NCBI GenBank assembly: GCA_003242645.1
Contig: QGVC01000262.1
Coordinates: 1-5,055 of the forward strand
Reading direction: 5' to 3'
Length of the DNA: 5,055 nt
Source of the DNA: Pseudomonadota bacterium
Lineage (GTDB): Bacteria; Pseudomonadota; Alphaproteobacteria; Rhizobiales; Hyphomicrobiaceae
The notes beneath the pieces are model-generated. The model saw only the letters and a program-made list of their open reading frames with translations, had not been told where the DNA came from and ran no database searches. Positions 1 to 5,055 of this stretch are shown here, piece after piece (the stretch's first letter is position 1; each line of letters begins with the position of its first letter). The translations under genes and the position numbers were made by a program.

Positions 1-1
1 G

Positions 2-760
2 GAAATGTTCCGGAACGAGCTGTTGCATGCGTTGAAGCTCGTTGAGGAGGGCTCCGCGACCTTTGAGCAAATGCGCTCGTCGTGGGCTGGCGCCATCGGG
101 CTGCCACAGGTGATGCCGTCCGAGTTCCACCAGTTTGCCTACGACTTGGACGGCGATGGCCGCAAGGACATCTGGACCTCAATCCCAGACTCGCTCGCCA
201 CGATCGCGCGACAGCTCCAGGCCAAGGGCTGGGTGAAGGGCCAGACGTGGGGCTACGAGGTTCGCCTGCCGCCGACTGTCGATTGCTCGTTGGAAGGGCC
301 TGCGAACGCTCGGCCGCTCTCCGAATGGATCGCCATGGGCGTCCGGAGAGCTTTCAACCGGCAGTTTCCCGCGCACGTCCGTTCGGAGGAGGCCTACTTG
401 ATGGCGCCCGGAGGTGCCTATGGGCCGGTTTTTCTCGTTCTCGAGAACTACCGTGTCATCCGCCGATACAACATGTCGGACCTCTATGCGGTCTTCGTCG
501 GCAACCTCGCCGATCGGATCGCTGGCGGCGGTGACTTCGAGACGCCGTGGCAGAATATCACGCAGCTCTCCACCCGTGAGGTGGAGGAGATTCAGCGTCT
601 GTTGAAAGAATTGGGTTATGCCATCGGCGAGGTGGACGGAAAAATAGGCTCCATCACGCGCTGGCAAATCGGAAAATATCAAAAAGACAATCGCCTGAAG
701 GTGGACTGCTGGCCGACAAAGGAGCTGCTGCAGCGGCTTCGGGCTGCAGCGGCGCCATAG
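2..760 (+). CDS. MltB-type lytic murein transglycosylase, C-terminal part (5' end outside window)
   Basis: This is a periplasmic peptidoglycan hydrolase of the MltB/Slt35 (SLT_2) family, which cleaves the MurNAc-GlcNAc bond and leaves 1,6-anhydro-MurNAc ends. The frame is open from the first codon in the window. Alignment with the downstream paralogue places the first residues near its residue 162, so about 160 residues, including the catalytic Glu and any signal peptide, lie upstream. The ATG at 5 is therefore internal. Visible parts are the SWAGAIG...Q.MPS active-site segment (about 86-123), an EF-hand-like DLDGDGRKDIW loop (143-175) matching the calcium loop known in E. coli Slt35, the WGYEVRLP strand, and a C-terminal PG_binding_1-like domain (about 575-757). 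That last domain is atypical: conserved small residues are replaced (TRWQI, NRL, DCWP). The visible part has two cysteines (284-286 and 707-709), while the paralogue has none. The stop lies 11 bases before the next gene, suggesting one operon. The family call is firm; activity cannot be judged without the missing Glu. Confidence 0.9.
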   Translation, partial: EMFRNELLHALKLVEEGSATFEQMRSSWAGAIGLPQVMPSEFHQFAYDLDGDGRKDIWTSIPDSLATIARQLQAKGWVKGQTWGYEVRLPPTVDCSLEGPANARPLSEWIAMGVRRAFNRQFPAHVRSEEAYLMAPGGAYGPVFLVLENYRVIRRYNMSDLYAVFVGNLADRIAGGGDFETPWQNITQLSTREVEEIQRLLKELGYAIGEVDGKIGSITRWQIGKYQKDNRLKVDCWPTKELLQRLRAAAAP

Positions 761-770
761 AGGGGGGAAG
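761..770 (+). promoter_or_regulatory. Ribosome binding site for the second transglycosylase gene
   Basis: The purine run AGGGGGGAAG fills the short gap between the preceding stop codon and the GTG at 772. It gives a Shine-Dalgarno-like match at close spacing. It supports the GTG start, which also yields a complete signal peptide. The next in-frame ATG (817) lies inside the hydrophobic segment. Confidence 0.6.
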
Positions 771-771
771 G

Positions 772-2019
772 GTGTCTACGATTCTGTCAAAGGCCTTTGC
801 AGGCCTGGTCCTTGGGATGGCGCTTATGGCTGGTTCTGCGACGGGCGAAACATCCGAATTGCAAGTTGCCGCGCCAGTCGATCTGCAGCGATTTCTGCAG
901 GAAGTCAGAGGTGAGGCGCTGAAGGCCGGGGTGAGTGCGGCGACCTTCGAGCGCGCGACGCGGGGCCTGGAGCCTGATGTGCAGGTGCTGATGCTGGCAG
1001 CTTCACAGCCGGAGCACGTAAAGCCGGTATGGGAATACCTCGACGGCCTTGTTAACGACGCCCGGATCGCCACAGGGCAACAGAAGCTGGTCGAGCTCGC
1101 CGATACCTTGGCGGCCATTGAGCGGGCCTACGGCGTGGACCGGCACGTGGTGCTGGCGATCTGGGGGGTTGAGTCGAACTACGGCACGGCGCAGGGCGAG
1201 CGCAGTGTGGTCCGGTCGCTCGCCACGCTTGCGGCCGGTGACCAGCGGCGGTCCCAATTCTGGCGGCGTGAGTTCATTGCGGCGCTGCGCATCCTGGAGG
1301 AGGGGGACGTCACGCCGGAGCGCATGACCGGCTCATGGGCCGGGGCGATGGGGCACACCCAGTTCATGCCCACGGCCTACCACGAGCGCGCCGTCGACTT
1401 CGACGGAGATGGTCGGCGCGATATCTGGGACAGCGTTCCGGACGGGCTCGCCTCGGCAGCGAACTATCTCAAGGCCTTCGGCTGGAGGTTGGAGGACCCT
1501 TGGGGCTTCGAGGTGATCCTGCCGAAGGGGTTCGACTACCGGCTGTCGGCTCCGGGAAACGAGAAACCGGCCTCCTTCTGGCGGCAGGCAGGAGTCGAGC
1601 GCCCTGGAAGAGTGCCGGTCCGCGACACGGTTTCGCCTCTGCAACTCATCCTGCCGGCAGGGGCGAATGGTCCAGCTTTCCTCGTCACACGGAACTTCCG
1701 CGCCATTCTGAGGTATAATCCAGCGGAGGCTTATGCCTTGGCAGTCGGCCATCTGGCAGATCGAATTGCCGGTGCGGAGGCGATCGTGTCCGCTTGGCCG
1801 ACGGACGATCGTCCCCTGGCCCGTGCCGAGCGTGAGGAGCTTCAGAAACTCTTGTCAGAGCGCGGGCTTGACACCGGTCCACCGGACGGGATCATCGGCA
1901 GACAGTCCCGTGCCGCCATCCGCGCCTTCCAGCGTATCAGCGGGCTGCCGGAAGATGGATATCCAAGCCTGCAGTTGCTCAATTTGCTTAGACAGGCCGG
2001 CAGAGCCGGACGGGAGTAG
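772..2019 (+). CDS. Lytic murein transglycosylase, MltB/SLT_2 family with C-terminal peptidoglycan-binding domain
   Basis: This 415-residue exported murein hydrolase should cut glycan strands non-hydrolytically in the periplasm. The GTG start gives a signal peptide: K7, a hydrophobic stretch at about 8-20, and likely cleavage near residues 23-26. There is no lipobox cysteine, so it should be soluble, unlike E. coli membrane-anchored MltB. The catalytic domain covers about 35-335. The probable catalytic acid is E134 in WGVESNYG. Other marks are GSWAGAMGHTQFMP (187-200), the EF-hand-like DFDGDGRRDIW loop (209-219, calcium site in Slt35) and DPWGFEVILP (242-251). A canonical PG_binding_1 domain spans about 350-408 (PDGIIG, RAAIRAFQ, GLPEDGYPS). 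Length and layout match Hyphomicrobiales homologues I know. It sits 11 bases after a related gene and 7 bases before an exported SGNH-fold gene, suggesting co-transcription. It lacks cysteine entirely. All key motifs are intact, so it is very probably active. The exact Mlt subtype symbol is left blank because rhizobial members are not clearly orthologous to E. coli mltB. Confidence 0.95.
   Translation: MSTILSKAFAGLVLGMALMAGSATGETSELQVAAPVDLQRFLQEVRGEALKAGVSAATFERATRGLEPDVQVLMLAASQPEHVKPVWEYLDGLVNDARIATGQQKLVELADTLAAIERAYGVDRHVVLAIWGVESNYGTAQGERSVVRSLATLAAGDQRRSQFWRREFIAALRILEEGDVTPERMTGSWAGAMGHTQFMPTAYHERAVDFDGDGRRDIWDSVPDGLASAANYLKAFGWRLEDPWGFEVILPKGFDYRLSAPGNEKPASFWRQAGVERPGRVPVRDTVSPLQLILPAGANGPAFLVTRNFRAILRYNPAEAYALAVGHLADRIAGAEAIVSAWPTDDRPLARAEREELQKLLSERGLDTGPPDGIIGRQSRAAIRAFQRISGLPEDGYPSLQLLNLLRQAGRAGRE
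2012..2016 (+). promoter_or_regulatory. Possible ribosome binding site for the DUF459-type gene
   Basis: The GGGAG at the end of the upstream coding region ends 10 bases before the GTG at 2027 and overlaps the last codons before the TAG stop. It is a modest Shine-Dalgarno candidate consistent with translational coupling. It helps decide for the GTG at 2027 over the longer in-frame ATG at 1955, which would lie inside the preceding gene and bury the signal peptide. Confidence 0.4.
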
Positions 2020-2026
2020 TGCTGAG

Positions 2027-3439
2027 GTGCAAGTCGGCTCGGTCAGACGTGGAATTTTCGCACAGGCGGCTATTTGGGTCGCCGTGCTGGCCGCGGCTCT
2101 CAGCGTGCTGTCCGCGAGGCCAGCGTCAGCCCAGGACGAATGGGGATCGAGCTACATCACACCTTTCCCGCAGGATGACGTCTATAGGCTGCAGGTCATC
2201 GGCGATTGGATGGCCGAAGGCTTGTTCAGCGCTCTCGCCGAGGCCTTCCGTTCCGATACCCGCGTGCGGGTGCCCAATCGCCTGCACAGCCTCAATGGTC
2301 TGATCCGGATGCGTCCGGATGACTTCTTCCGGTTCGAAGAGACCATCAAGAGCGAGCCGCTGCACATCGCAGTGATCATGCTCGGCATCTCGGATCGGGT
2401 CGCACTGCGCGCGCCGGATGGCAGGCGTGTCAACGTCGGCACCGAGGAGTGGAAGGAGGAATACGGACGGAGAATCGACCGCATCACCCGGGCTCTCAAG
2501 CGGCGCGGTGCAGCGGTCTATTGGGTCGGCCTGCCGATCGTTCGCCGTCCCGACGTGAACGAGGACGTGCGTATGCTGAACTCGGTCATGCGGGAGCGGG
2601 CCCTTCTCAACAACGTGAAGTTCATCGACGTCTACGAAGCATTCGCCGACGAGACAGGGCAATACACTCAGTATGGTCCCGATCTTACGGGCAAGCAGCG
2701 GCTGCTGCGCCACGGCGACGGCATCAGCCTGACCACTGTGGGGAATAAGAAGCTGGCGCATTACGTCGAGCGCGAGATCAAGCGCGATCTCATTCAGGCG
2801 AAGAACGAACGCGACATCCCCCTGGCTGGCAGCGAAGCGGAGCAGCGCCGGATCTCGCCAAAGGCCCAGCAAAGCGAGCAGGCCGGAGGAGCGGCACGGG
2901 AGGCACAAAAGGGGACCACGCCTCCAAGTGCAAAGGCTCCTAACTTCGGTTTTTTGCCCGGCAATCCGCGTGTCGGAGAGCTAAAGGCTGAAAACTCCAC
3001 GGTGTCGATCAAGGTGCCTGGCAACGGCGGCCGCAGCGAGGAAATCACCGTCGAGATTGTCAGACCTGCCATTCCGGCTTCGGTCGTTGCGCTCGTCTCC
3101 CGGCGTCAATCGGCAGACCGCCCGGCACAGCTCGGCGATACAGTTCCGGACACTTTGCCGGGTGGCTTGACAGTGTTGAGCTCGATCACGCCGGGGCTGG
3201 CTGCCGGCTCGCAAGCTCACCGCCGCCGGCTGGCGCCGACGCAATCACCCTTCTTCAAGGTGCTCGTAAAAGGTGAGCGCATTCCTCCGAAGCCAGGCCG
3301 GGCCGATGACTTCACCTGGCCGCCGCCGGACCCGGTCGGGCCGCGGCTCGAGCAGCGCTCGGAAGCCAACTCTGGTCCGAAAATTCCTCTGCCCACGAGA
3401 AATCCGGAAGCCGCGGATCGATCGCCCAGCCATGGCTGA
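2027..3439 (+). CDS. Exported DUF459-type SGNH-fold protein lacking the catalytic residues (probable pseudoenzyme)
   Basis: From the GTG start the product has 470 residues. A clear signal peptide (R7-R8, hydrophobic 11-29, RPASA cut after A35) sends it to the periplasm. Residues about 52-255 follow the SGNH/GDSL hydrolase outline of DUF459 (COG2845): block I VIGDWMAEGL (57-66), block III IMLGISDR (117-124), YWVGLPIVR (165-173), IDVYEAF (200-206), and block V DGISLTTVGNKKLAHYVE (231-248). The expected catalytic residues are all changed: Ser to Trp61 in GDS, Asn to Ser122 in GxND, and His to Ser234 in DGIH. Esterase activity is therefore unlikely. Loss of the block I Ser is, as I recall, common in rhizobial DUF459 proteins; loss of the His is less usual. 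Residues 255-470 form a Pro/Arg/Ser-rich, probably disordered tail that ends with VLVKGE (412-417) and RADDFTWP (425-432). Placed 7 bases behind a murein transglycosylase, it may be a cell-wall partner protein; that role is inference. Confidence 0.85.
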   Translation: MQVGSVRRGIFAQAAIWVAVLAAALSVLSARPASAQDEWGSSYITPFPQDDVYRLQVIGDWMAEGLFSALAEAFRSDTRVRVPNRLHSLNGLIRMRPDDFFRFEETIKSEPLHIAVIMLGISDRVALRAPDGRRVNVGTEEWKEEYGRRIDRITRALKRRGAAVYWVGLPIVRRPDVNEDVRMLNSVMRERALLNNVKFIDVYEAFADETGQYTQYGPDLTGKQRLLRHGDGISLTTVGNKKLAHYVEREIKRDLIQAKNERDIPLAGSEAEQRRISPKAQQSEQAGGAAREAQKGTTPPSAKAPNFGFLPGNPRVGELKAENSTVSIKVPGNGGRSEEITVEIVRPAIPASVVALVSRRQSADRPAQLGDTVPDTLPGGLTVLSSITPGLAAGSQAHRRRLAPTQSPFFKVLVKGERIPPKPGRADDFTWPPPDPVGPRLEQRSEANSGPKIPLPTRNPEAADRSPSHG

Positions 3440-3492
3440 AGCGGGCACTGCTATGGCCGGTCCCCGCTAATGCGGTGAGTTTTTCTCAACGC
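3440..3492. terminator. Inverted repeats in the convergent gap, possible weak terminator
   Basis: The 46-base gap between convergent genes holds AGCGGG (3440-3445) and its complement CCCGCT (3463-3468), then CCGC-TAAT-GCGG (3464-3475). GCGGTGAG (3472-3479) pairs with CTCAACGC (3485-3492) around a TTTTT loop, with one G-A mismatch. The last hairpin overlaps the gltD stop codon. The T run lies 11 bases past the first stem rather than directly after it, so this is not a textbook intrinsic terminator. The alternative stems are mutually exclusive. The position is right for ending the plus-strand unit, but the evidence is weak. Confidence 0.3.
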
Positions 3493-4922
3493 GGCAGATC
3501 GGTGTGACCCATCAGCGCCTTGTCGATCGCATGCGCTGCCTGCCGGCCTTCGCGGATCGCCCAGACCACAAGCGATTGGCCCCGCCGCATGTCCCCAGCC
3601 GCAAAGAGCCGCTTGCTGCCCTTGATCCGGTAATCGCGATCGTCAGCATCGAGCCCCTTGAACCGGCCACGGGGCACGACATTGAGGCCAAGCTCCTTGA
3701 TCACGTCATTCTCGACCGGGCCAGCGAAGCCCATGGCGAGCAGCACCAGGTCCGCAGGCATCTCGCCTTCGGTTCCGGGAATGGGCTGCAGCTTTGCGTC
3801 GACGCGCACGTAGTGCAGCTTTTCGACCTTGCCGTTCCTGCCAGAAAAGCCGGTGGTCGAAATTGAATACTCCGTCCTCGCACCTTCCGCCTGACTGGTC
3901 GAAATGCGGAGCTTGACCGGCCAGTGTGGCCACGTGAGCTCCTTGTTTTCCTTCTCCGGCGGCTTGGGCATGATCTCCAGCTGGGTGACGGACTTCGCTC
4001 CCTGCCGGATGGACGTGCCGATGCAGTCGGAGCCGGTGTCGCCGCCACCGATAACGACCACGTGCTTGTCCTTGGCCGTGATCTCCTTCACGCCGCCGAG
4101 GCTTTCACCCGACACCCGCCGGTTTTGCTGCGGCAGGAACTCCATGGCGAAATGGATGCCATCGAGATCGCGCCCGGGCGCATTGGCGAAGAAGTCGAAA
4201 GGTTGCTCCGAGCCGCCGGTAAGCAGCACGGCATCGAACTCATCCTCAAGCTGCTTGGCAGAGACATCGACCCCCACGCGCACGCCGCAGTGGAAGACGA
4301 CTCCCTCGGCCTCCATTTGCTTGATGCGCCGATCGACAATGTGCTTCTCGAGCTTGAAGTCGGGAATACCGTACCTCAGCAGGCCGCCCGGCTTGGCATT
4401 CTTCTCATAGACGTGCACCTCGTGACCTACCCGCGCGAGCTGCTGCGCGGCTGCGAGGCCAGCCGGTCCCGAACCGACGATGGCTACGCGCTTGCCCGTC
4501 TTGCGCTCGGGCGGCTGGGGAATGATCCAGCCTTCCTCGAAGGCGCGGTCGGCGATGGAGCACTCGATCGTCTTGATAGTGACCGGCTTGTCATCGATGT
4601 TGAGCGTGCAGGACGCCTCGCACGGCGCTGGGCAGACGCGGCCTGTGATCTCCGGGAAATTATTGGTCGAGTGCAGATTGAGCGCAGCCGTTCTCCAGTC
4701 GCCCCGGTAGACGAGATCGTTCCAGTCCGGGATCTGATTGTTCACCGGACAGCCGTTGTGGCAGTAGGGGATGCCGCAATCCATGCACCGGGCTGCTTGC
4801 GTGCGCACCTCGTTCTCCGGCAGCGGCACCACGAACTCGCGCCAGTGCTTCACGCGCGCCTCGACGGGCTCATACCCGCGGTCGACGCGCTCGAACTCCA
4901 AGAAGCCGGTGACCTTCCCCAT
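3486..4922 (-). CDS. gltD: Glutamate synthase (NADPH), small (beta) subunit
   Basis: This cytoplasmic FAD and iron-sulfur flavoprotein takes electrons from NADPH and passes them to the large subunit GltB, which makes two glutamates from glutamine and 2-oxoglutarate (GS-GOGAT ammonia assimilation). The 478 residues match the family's usual length. The start [12 protein letters not shown] is the typical GltD N-terminus. The N-terminal iron-sulfur domain has cysteines 46, 49, 54 and 58 ([13 protein letters not shown]) and 97, 101 and 105 (CPAPCEASC). The first Rossmann motif GSGPAG (150-155) binds [12 protein letters not shown] (292-300) belongs to the NADPH domain, and [20 protein letters not shown] (440-459) closes the FAD site. 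All key residues are present, so the protein should be functional. GltD-like paralogues (AegA, PreT) exist, but the N-terminus and length favour true GltD. It is transcribed toward the cell-wall genes and follows another minus-strand gene by 52 bases, probably in one operon. A good Shine-Dalgarno supports the start. Confidence 0.97.
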   Translation of the reverse strand: MGKVTGFLEFERVDRGYEPVEARVKHWREFVVPLPENEVRTQAARCMDCGIPYCHNGCPVNNQIPDWNDLVYRGDWRTAALNLHSTNNFPEITGRVCPAPCEASCTLNIDDKPVTIKTIECSIADRAFEEGWIIPQPPERKTGKRVAIVGSGPAGLAAAQQLARVGHEVHVYEKNAKPGGLLRYGIPDFKLEKHIVDRRIKQMEAEGVVFHCGVRVGVDVSAKQLEDEFDAVLLTGGSEQPFDFFANAPGRDLDGIHFAMEFLPQQNRRVSGESLGGVKEITAKDKHVVVIGGGDTGSDCIGTSIRQGAKSVTQLEIMPKPPEKENKELTWPHWPVKLRISTSQAEGARTEYSISTTGFSGRNGKVEKLHYVRVDAKLQPIPGTEGEMPADLVLLAMGFAGPVENDVIKELGLNVVPRGRFKGLDADDRDYRIKGSKRLFAAGDMRRGQSLVVWAIREGRQAAHAIDKALMGHTDLPR

Positions 4923-4927
4923 CTGAG

Positions 4928-4933
4928 TTTCCT
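4928..4933 (-). promoter_or_regulatory. gltD: Ribosome binding site of gltD
   Basis: On the minus strand AGGAAA lies 5 bases before the ATG (7 bases counted from the AGGA core). This is a normal Shine-Dalgarno position and supports the start at MGKVTG. Confidence 0.7.
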
Positions 4934-4974
4934 GAAATCAATTTGCGTCCGAGGCTTTCCTTTAGCGAGCGCAC

Positions 4975-5055
4975 CTATTCCGCCGCCGGCTTGTGCGTTC
5001 GGGGCAAGCCGATCTCCAGCACTTCCAGCCCCGTTTTGTCATAGGCCTGATGCTC
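4975..5055 (-). CDS. C-terminal 26 codons of an upstream minus-strand gene (unidentified)
   Basis: Reading leftward from the window edge, a frame is open for 26 codons (starting EHQAYDKTGLEV, ending RTHKPAAE) and stops with TAG at 4977-4975. This is 52 bases before the gltD start. Orientation and spacing suggest the gene preceding gltD in the same operon. By position this would often be gltB, the large glutamate synthase subunit. However, the tail does not resemble the MPRDY-type GltB C-termini I remember, so no product is assigned. A GltB with a divergent tail, or another gene placed between gltB and gltD, are both possible. The call rests on open frame, codon composition and context only. 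Confidence 0.5.
   Translation of the reverse strand, partial: EHQAYDKTGLEVLEIGLPRTHKPAAE

Noticed and set aside
5..7. ATG at 5 as the start of the first gene
   Set aside because: The frame is open before it, and alignment with the second copy places this point about 160 residues into the protein, so it is an internal Met.
1733..2026. Upstream extension of the DUF459-type gene to ATG 1733 or ATG 1955
   Set aside because: The extension overlaps the transglycosylase coding region in another frame. It would put the clear signal peptide in the middle of the protein. GTG 2027 gives a proper export signal.
2019..2303. Small frame starting with the GTG that overlaps the TAG stop at 2019
   Set aside because: It is out of frame with the signal peptide and SGNH blocks, has no recognisable features and is a shadow of the real gene.
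2126..2908. Long antisense open frame (260 codons) opposite the DUF459-type gene
   Set aside because: It lies entirely within a well-supported gene. GC-rich codon bias commonly opens antisense frames, and its translation shows no domain pattern.
2027..3439. The DUF459-type gene as a decayed pseudogene
   Set aside because: The frame is intact over 470 codons, with a good signal peptide, retained scaffold residues and a retained end motif. The changes are confined to catalytic positions, so a non-catalytic protein is likelier than a dead gene.
3504..4410. Plus-strand open frames opposite gltD
   Set aside because: gltD is unambiguous on the other strand, and these translations have no recognisable motifs.
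1..5055. Mobile element, CRISPR array, tRNA/rRNA or riboswitch
   Set aside because: There are no transposase or integrase motifs, terminal inverted repeats, regularly spaced repeats or tRNA-like cloverleaf. Intergenic space is too short for a leader RNA.

Overview
The window looks like chromosome from a high-GC alphaproteobacterium, most likely of the order Hyphomicrobiales (Rhizobiales). This is inferred from three things: strong G/C preference at third codon positions, an MltB-type lytic transglycosylase with a C-terminal peptidoglycan-binding domain next to a DUF459-type SGNH protein (an arrangement I associate with this order), and a GltD of alphaproteobacterial style. No species can be named from the sequence alone. 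There is no sign of phage, insertion sequence, CRISPR array, tRNA or rRNA. Coding density is very high, and no gap between genes reaches 60 bases.

Left two thirds (1-3439, + strand): a compact cell-wall gene set. It begins inside a 5'-truncated MltB-type lytic transglycosylase gene (to 760). Eleven bases later comes a complete paralogue (772-2019, GTG start), and seven bases after that an exported 470-residue DUF459/SGNH-fold protein (2027-3439, GTG start). The spacing suggests a single transcript. The two transglycosylases are diverged tandem paralogues that should cut the glycan strands of peptidoglycan in the periplasm. The third protein has the SGNH fold outline, but all three catalytic positions (Ser, Asn, His) are replaced. 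It is probably a non-catalytic relative that could act as a binding or regulatory partner of the transglycosylases.

Right third (3486-5055, - strand): gltD, the NADPH-dependent glutamate synthase small subunit, convergent with the cell-wall genes. It is preceded by the last 26 codons of another minus-strand gene that runs off the window. Position suggests gltB, but the tail does not resemble GltB C-termini I know, so it is left unnamed. Between the two convergent units (3440-3485) lie short inverted repeats and a T run that may act as a weak terminator.

The most noteworthy observation is the apparent pseudoenzyme encoded directly behind a tandem pair of murein hydrolases. The rest is ordinary housekeeping sequence.
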